Assembly (NCBI GenBank): GCA_040901795.1
Contig: JBBDYH010000071.1
Coordinates: 1 to 26,898 of the forward strand
Source of the DNA: JBBDYH01 sp040901795
Lineage (GTDB): Bacteria; Planctomycetota; Planctomycetia; Pirellulales; JALHPA01
Length of the DNA: 26,898 bases
Direction: 5' to 3'
In this document: piece by piece, positions 24,548 through 26,898 of the stretch
Numbering within the stretch: the first letter of the stretch is position 1
How the letters are laid out: every line of letters begins with the position of its first letter
Notes under the pieces: model-generated
Database searches by the model: none
What the model was told of the DNA's origin: nothing
What the model saw: the letters and a program-made list of their open reading frames with translations, nothing else
Translations under genes and position numbers: made by a program

Positions 24548-26824
24548 ATGCACGTCGCAAAAGGCAGGCGTTTCCAGATGGTCGGGCTCGCGCTCCTGCT
24601 CGGATGCGTGACCTGGAGTTCTGGATGCGGAAACGGACAGACGGCACTTTCGGCGGAATCGCAATCCGGCGCCAAGGGCGATTCGGCGGGCACAAAGACG
24701 GCGCCAGCCGTAACCGGTCAGCCTCCTGCCGCCTCTAAAGGCAAGCAGCCGGCCAACCCCGACGCCACCGAGCGAAAGCAGCCGATGGACGAACATCCCT
24801 TTCCTCGCCGCTCGCCCGCCCCGTCGCTCGACGGCGGCTTGGGGTGGATCAACACCGCTGAGCCCATCGACTTGAAGGACCTGCGCGGCAAGTTCGTGCT
24901 GTTGGATTTTTGGACGTATTGCTGCATCAATTGCATCCACGTGCTGCCGGAGCTCAAGAAGCTGGAAAAAGCCTACCCGCATGAGCTCGTAGTGATCGGA
25001 GTTCATTCGGCGAAGTTCGAAGGCGAGCAAGACTCGCAAAACATCACCGACGCGGTGCTTCGTCACGAGATCGAGCATCCGGTTGTGAATGACGCCAACC
25101 ACAAGATTTGGAACCGCTACGGCGTGAATAGCTGGCCCAGCTTCCGAATTATCGATCCGGAAGGCAACCTGGTCGCGGGCGACAGCGGAGAGATCAAATT
25201 CGAGATCTTTGACCGGTTCTTCAAGTCGAATCTTCCTTACTATCGGGAGCGGAAACTGCTCGATTTGCGGCCCGTCAAGTTTGATCTGGAGCGAAACAAA
25301 GTTGCCAGGACGCCGCTCCGTTACCCCGGCAAGGTCCTGGCGGACGAAGCCGGCAAGCGGTTATTTATCACCGATAGTAACCACAACCGGATCGTGATTG
25401 CGTCCCTGGACGGCAAGCTGCTGGATACGATTGGCGGAGGAACGATTGGACGTAGGGATGGCGATTACGCACAAGCGCAGTTCGATCATCCTCAGGGAGT
25501 GGTCTTGCATGGCGAGACACTCTATGTCGCCGACACGGAAAACCATTTGCTCCGCAAGGTGGATCTTCGCGCCAAGAAAGTGACGACCATCTCCGGCACG
25601 GGTGAACAAGGGCGCAACGCCTGGCCTGGTTTGCCCGAAGACGCGCCGTTAGCCGCGTTCAACGTTCAACTGCCCGAGCGCTTCGTCGGCCCGCCCAAGA
25701 CCACGGCGCTCAACAGTCCGTGGGCCTTGTACGTCCATGGTCAGGACCTGTACATCGCCATGGCGGGCCCCCATCAGATTTGGAAGATGCCGCTCGACGA
25801 GTCCGAGATCGGTCCATATGCCGGCAACGGGCGAGAGGACATTCGCGATGGCCAGCTTTTGCCGCGTGTGCCCCATGAGCGCGGCTTCTCGTCGTTTGCG
25901 CAACCCAGCGGCCTGGCAGGAGACAAGAATTGGCTGTACGTGGCCGACAGCGAAGGGAGCGCCATCCGCGCCGTGCCTTTCGATTCGACCAAGGAAGTGC
26001 AGACGATCGTGGGGACGATTGGCTCGTTGTTCACGTTTGGCGATGTAGACGGCAGCGGCGACGAAGCGCGCCTGCAACATGCATTGGGCGTGGCCTATCA
26101 CGATGGGCTGCTGTATGTCGCTGACACTTACAACAACAAGATCAAAGTGATCGATCCCAAGACGCGTACGTCGCAAACCTTTGTCGGCACAGGCCAGCCG
26201 GGCAAAAGCGACGCGCCCGCAACGTTCGATGAGCCCGCCGGGATCAGCTATGCCGAGGGCAAGCTCTACGTGGCAGATACCAACAACCATCTGATCCGCA
26301 CGGTCGATCTGAAGACGAAGCAAGTGAGCACGTTGGCGATCGCGGGCTTGCAACCGCCCGCCGAGAGTAAAGCGCCCGTCGCGGCGGACAATGCCGCGGC
26401 GAAGAAACGTCCGTCCTTTCCAGGCGCGGCACAGATTAAACTCGACCCGATCCAAGTGCGTCCGCAGGCCGGCGCGATCACGCTGGAAGCGAAGCTACAG
26501 CTTCCAGCCGGTTGGCACATGAACCCCCTTGCGCCCTCAGTCTATTTCGTCGAGGCAACCGGCGACGACGGCCCGGCGGATCGAGCCGCGCTCGGTGTAC
26601 CGGTCAAGGTCAACGAGGCGGAGGAGACGATCCAGATTCCCGTGAAGCTAAAGCGCGCCGTCGGCCAAGAGGAGTTAAAGGTCTCGCTAAACTATTTCTA
26701 TTGCCAGGGAGGGCCCGAAGGCATTTGCAAGACCGGCAGCGTGGTCTGGACCGTCCCGGTAACGCTGTCCGACGACGCCAAAACGGCGACAGCGCCCTTA
26801 GTTCACAAGGTATCCGGCCGGTAG
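24548..26824 (+). CDS. Thioredoxin-like / NHL-repeat lipoprotein (NHLRC2-like)
   Basis: This 758-residue exported protein has a lipoprotein-type signal (MVGLALLLGC, C20; a second cysteine, C27, in SSGC is also possible). A low-complexity linker (about 30-85) leads to a TlpA/DipZ-style thioredoxin fold: FVLLDFWTYCCINCIHVLPE, with C125, C126 and C129, where C126-I-N-C129 is the CxxC pair. NHL repeats (about 263-597) form a beta-propeller: LFITDSNHNRIVI, LYVADTENHLLRKVDL, LYVADTYNNKIKVID and LYVADTNNHLIRTVDL. The C-terminal domain (about 630-757) has GWHMNPLAPSVY and YFYCQGGPEGICKTGSV, resembling the DsbD N-terminal domain. The order thioredoxin-NHL-beta domain matches human NHLRC2. It likely works in periplasmic thiol chemistry; the partner is unknown. 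The ATG is chosen for AAGGA eight bases upstream and the signal peptide; the frame is open for 92 more codons upstream. Confidence 0.92.
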   Translation: MHVAKGRRFQMVGLALLLGCVTWSSGCGNGQTALSAESQSGAKGDSAGTKTAPAVTGQPPAASKGKQPANPDATERKQPMDEHPFPRRSPAPSLDGGLGWINTAEPIDLKDLRGKFVLLDFWTYCCINCIHVLPELKKLEKAYPHELVVIGVHSAKFEGEQDSQNITDAVLRHEIEHPVVNDANHKIWNRYGVNSWPSFRIIDPEGNLVAGDSGEIKFEIFDRFFKSNLPYYRERKLLDLRPVKFDLERNKVARTPLRYPGKVLADEAGKRLFITDSNHNRIVIASLDGKLLDTIGGGTIGRRDGDYAQAQFDHPQGVVLHGETLYVADTENHLLRKVDLRAKKVTTISGTGEQGRNAWPGLPEDAPLAAFNVQLPERFVGPPKTTALNSPWALYVHGQDLYIAMAGPHQIWKMPLDESEIGPYAGNGREDIRDGQLLPRVPHERGFSSFAQPSGLAGDKNWLYVADSEGSAIRAVPFDSTKEVQTIVGTIGSLFTFGDVDGSGDEARLQHALGVAYHDGLLYVADTYNNKIKVIDPKTRTSQTFVGTGQPGKSDAPATFDEPAGISYAEGKLYVADTNNHLIRTVDLKTKQVSTLAIAGLQPPAESKAPVAADNAAAKKRPSFPGAAQIKLDPIQVRPQAGAITLEAKLQLPAGWHMNPLAPSVYFVEATGDDGPADRAALGVPVKVNEAEETIQIPVKLKRAVGQEELKVSLNYFYCQGGPEGICKTGSVVWTVPVTLSDDAKTATAPLVHKVSGR

Positions 26825-26851
26825 GTACGGTCATCCGTTTGCCGGGTGGCA

Positions 26852-26876
26852 CTGACAAGCGGCCGCCGCTTGTCAG
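26852..26876. terminator. Strong hairpin after the thioredoxin/NHL gene
   Basis: CTGACAAGCGG (26852-26862), loop CCG, CCGCTTGTCAG (26866-26876) is a perfect 11-bp stem 27 bases after the stop codon. No T-run follows. The flank GGGTGGCA on the left has no partner on the right, as if a longer palindrome had decayed. It is a terminator, a dispersed repeat, or both. Confidence 0.55.
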
Positions 26877-26898
26877 ATGCTATGTCTATGTGATCGCC

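Overview
The window looks like chromosomal DNA of a planctomycete, probably of the Pirellulales type. This rests on the mix of protein families: LEPR-XLL surface proteins, a PEP-CTERM protein, a DUF1080 secreted protein, a seven-haem cytochrome c fused to TPR-like repeats, a DUF1573 protein, a Cys-tailed PSP1 protein, and an NHLRC2-like thioredoxin/NHL lipoprotein. GC is fairly high, and many start codons lack a clear Shine-Dalgarno sequence. No rRNA, tRNA, CRISPR array or intact mobile element was seen.

Left part (1-9.4 kb). Two minus-strand genes encode secreted LEPR-XLL proteins. One is cut by the window edge (1-508); the other is about 1,894 residues, with a beta-helix half and a long half of GDGDD-type repeats (778-6462). 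A minus-strand PSP1-domain protein follows, then plus-strand bioB (biotin synthase) and a PEP-CTERM protein.

Middle part (9.4-19.9 kb). A DUF1080 protein and a serine beta-lactamase-like hydrolase are divergent. Two small overlapping ORFs of uncertain role follow (11426-12065). Then come a minus-strand multihaem cytochrome, csrA, a lipoprotein alpha/beta hydrolase convergent with csrA, a DUF11-repeat lipoprotein, and a stand-alone LigD-phosphoesterase-like protein. The last codons of csrA and of the hydrolase lie in the two arms of one inverted repeat.

Right part (19.9-26.9 kb). A tightly packed iron(II) uptake operon (feoA, second feoA, feoB, small Cys-rich membrane protein) has a readable promoter and a Fur-like palindrome. 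It converges on a DUF1573 protein. A 416-bp leader rich in palindromes and hairpins precedes the thioredoxin/NHL lipoprotein.

The genes are mostly single units, not one pathway. The clear operon is feo. I did not find a convincing wholly new system. The most interesting leads are the structured leader at 24307-24513, the double-palindrome feo promoter, the small overlapping gene pair at 11426-12065, and the LigD-like protein that lacks an active-site arginine.
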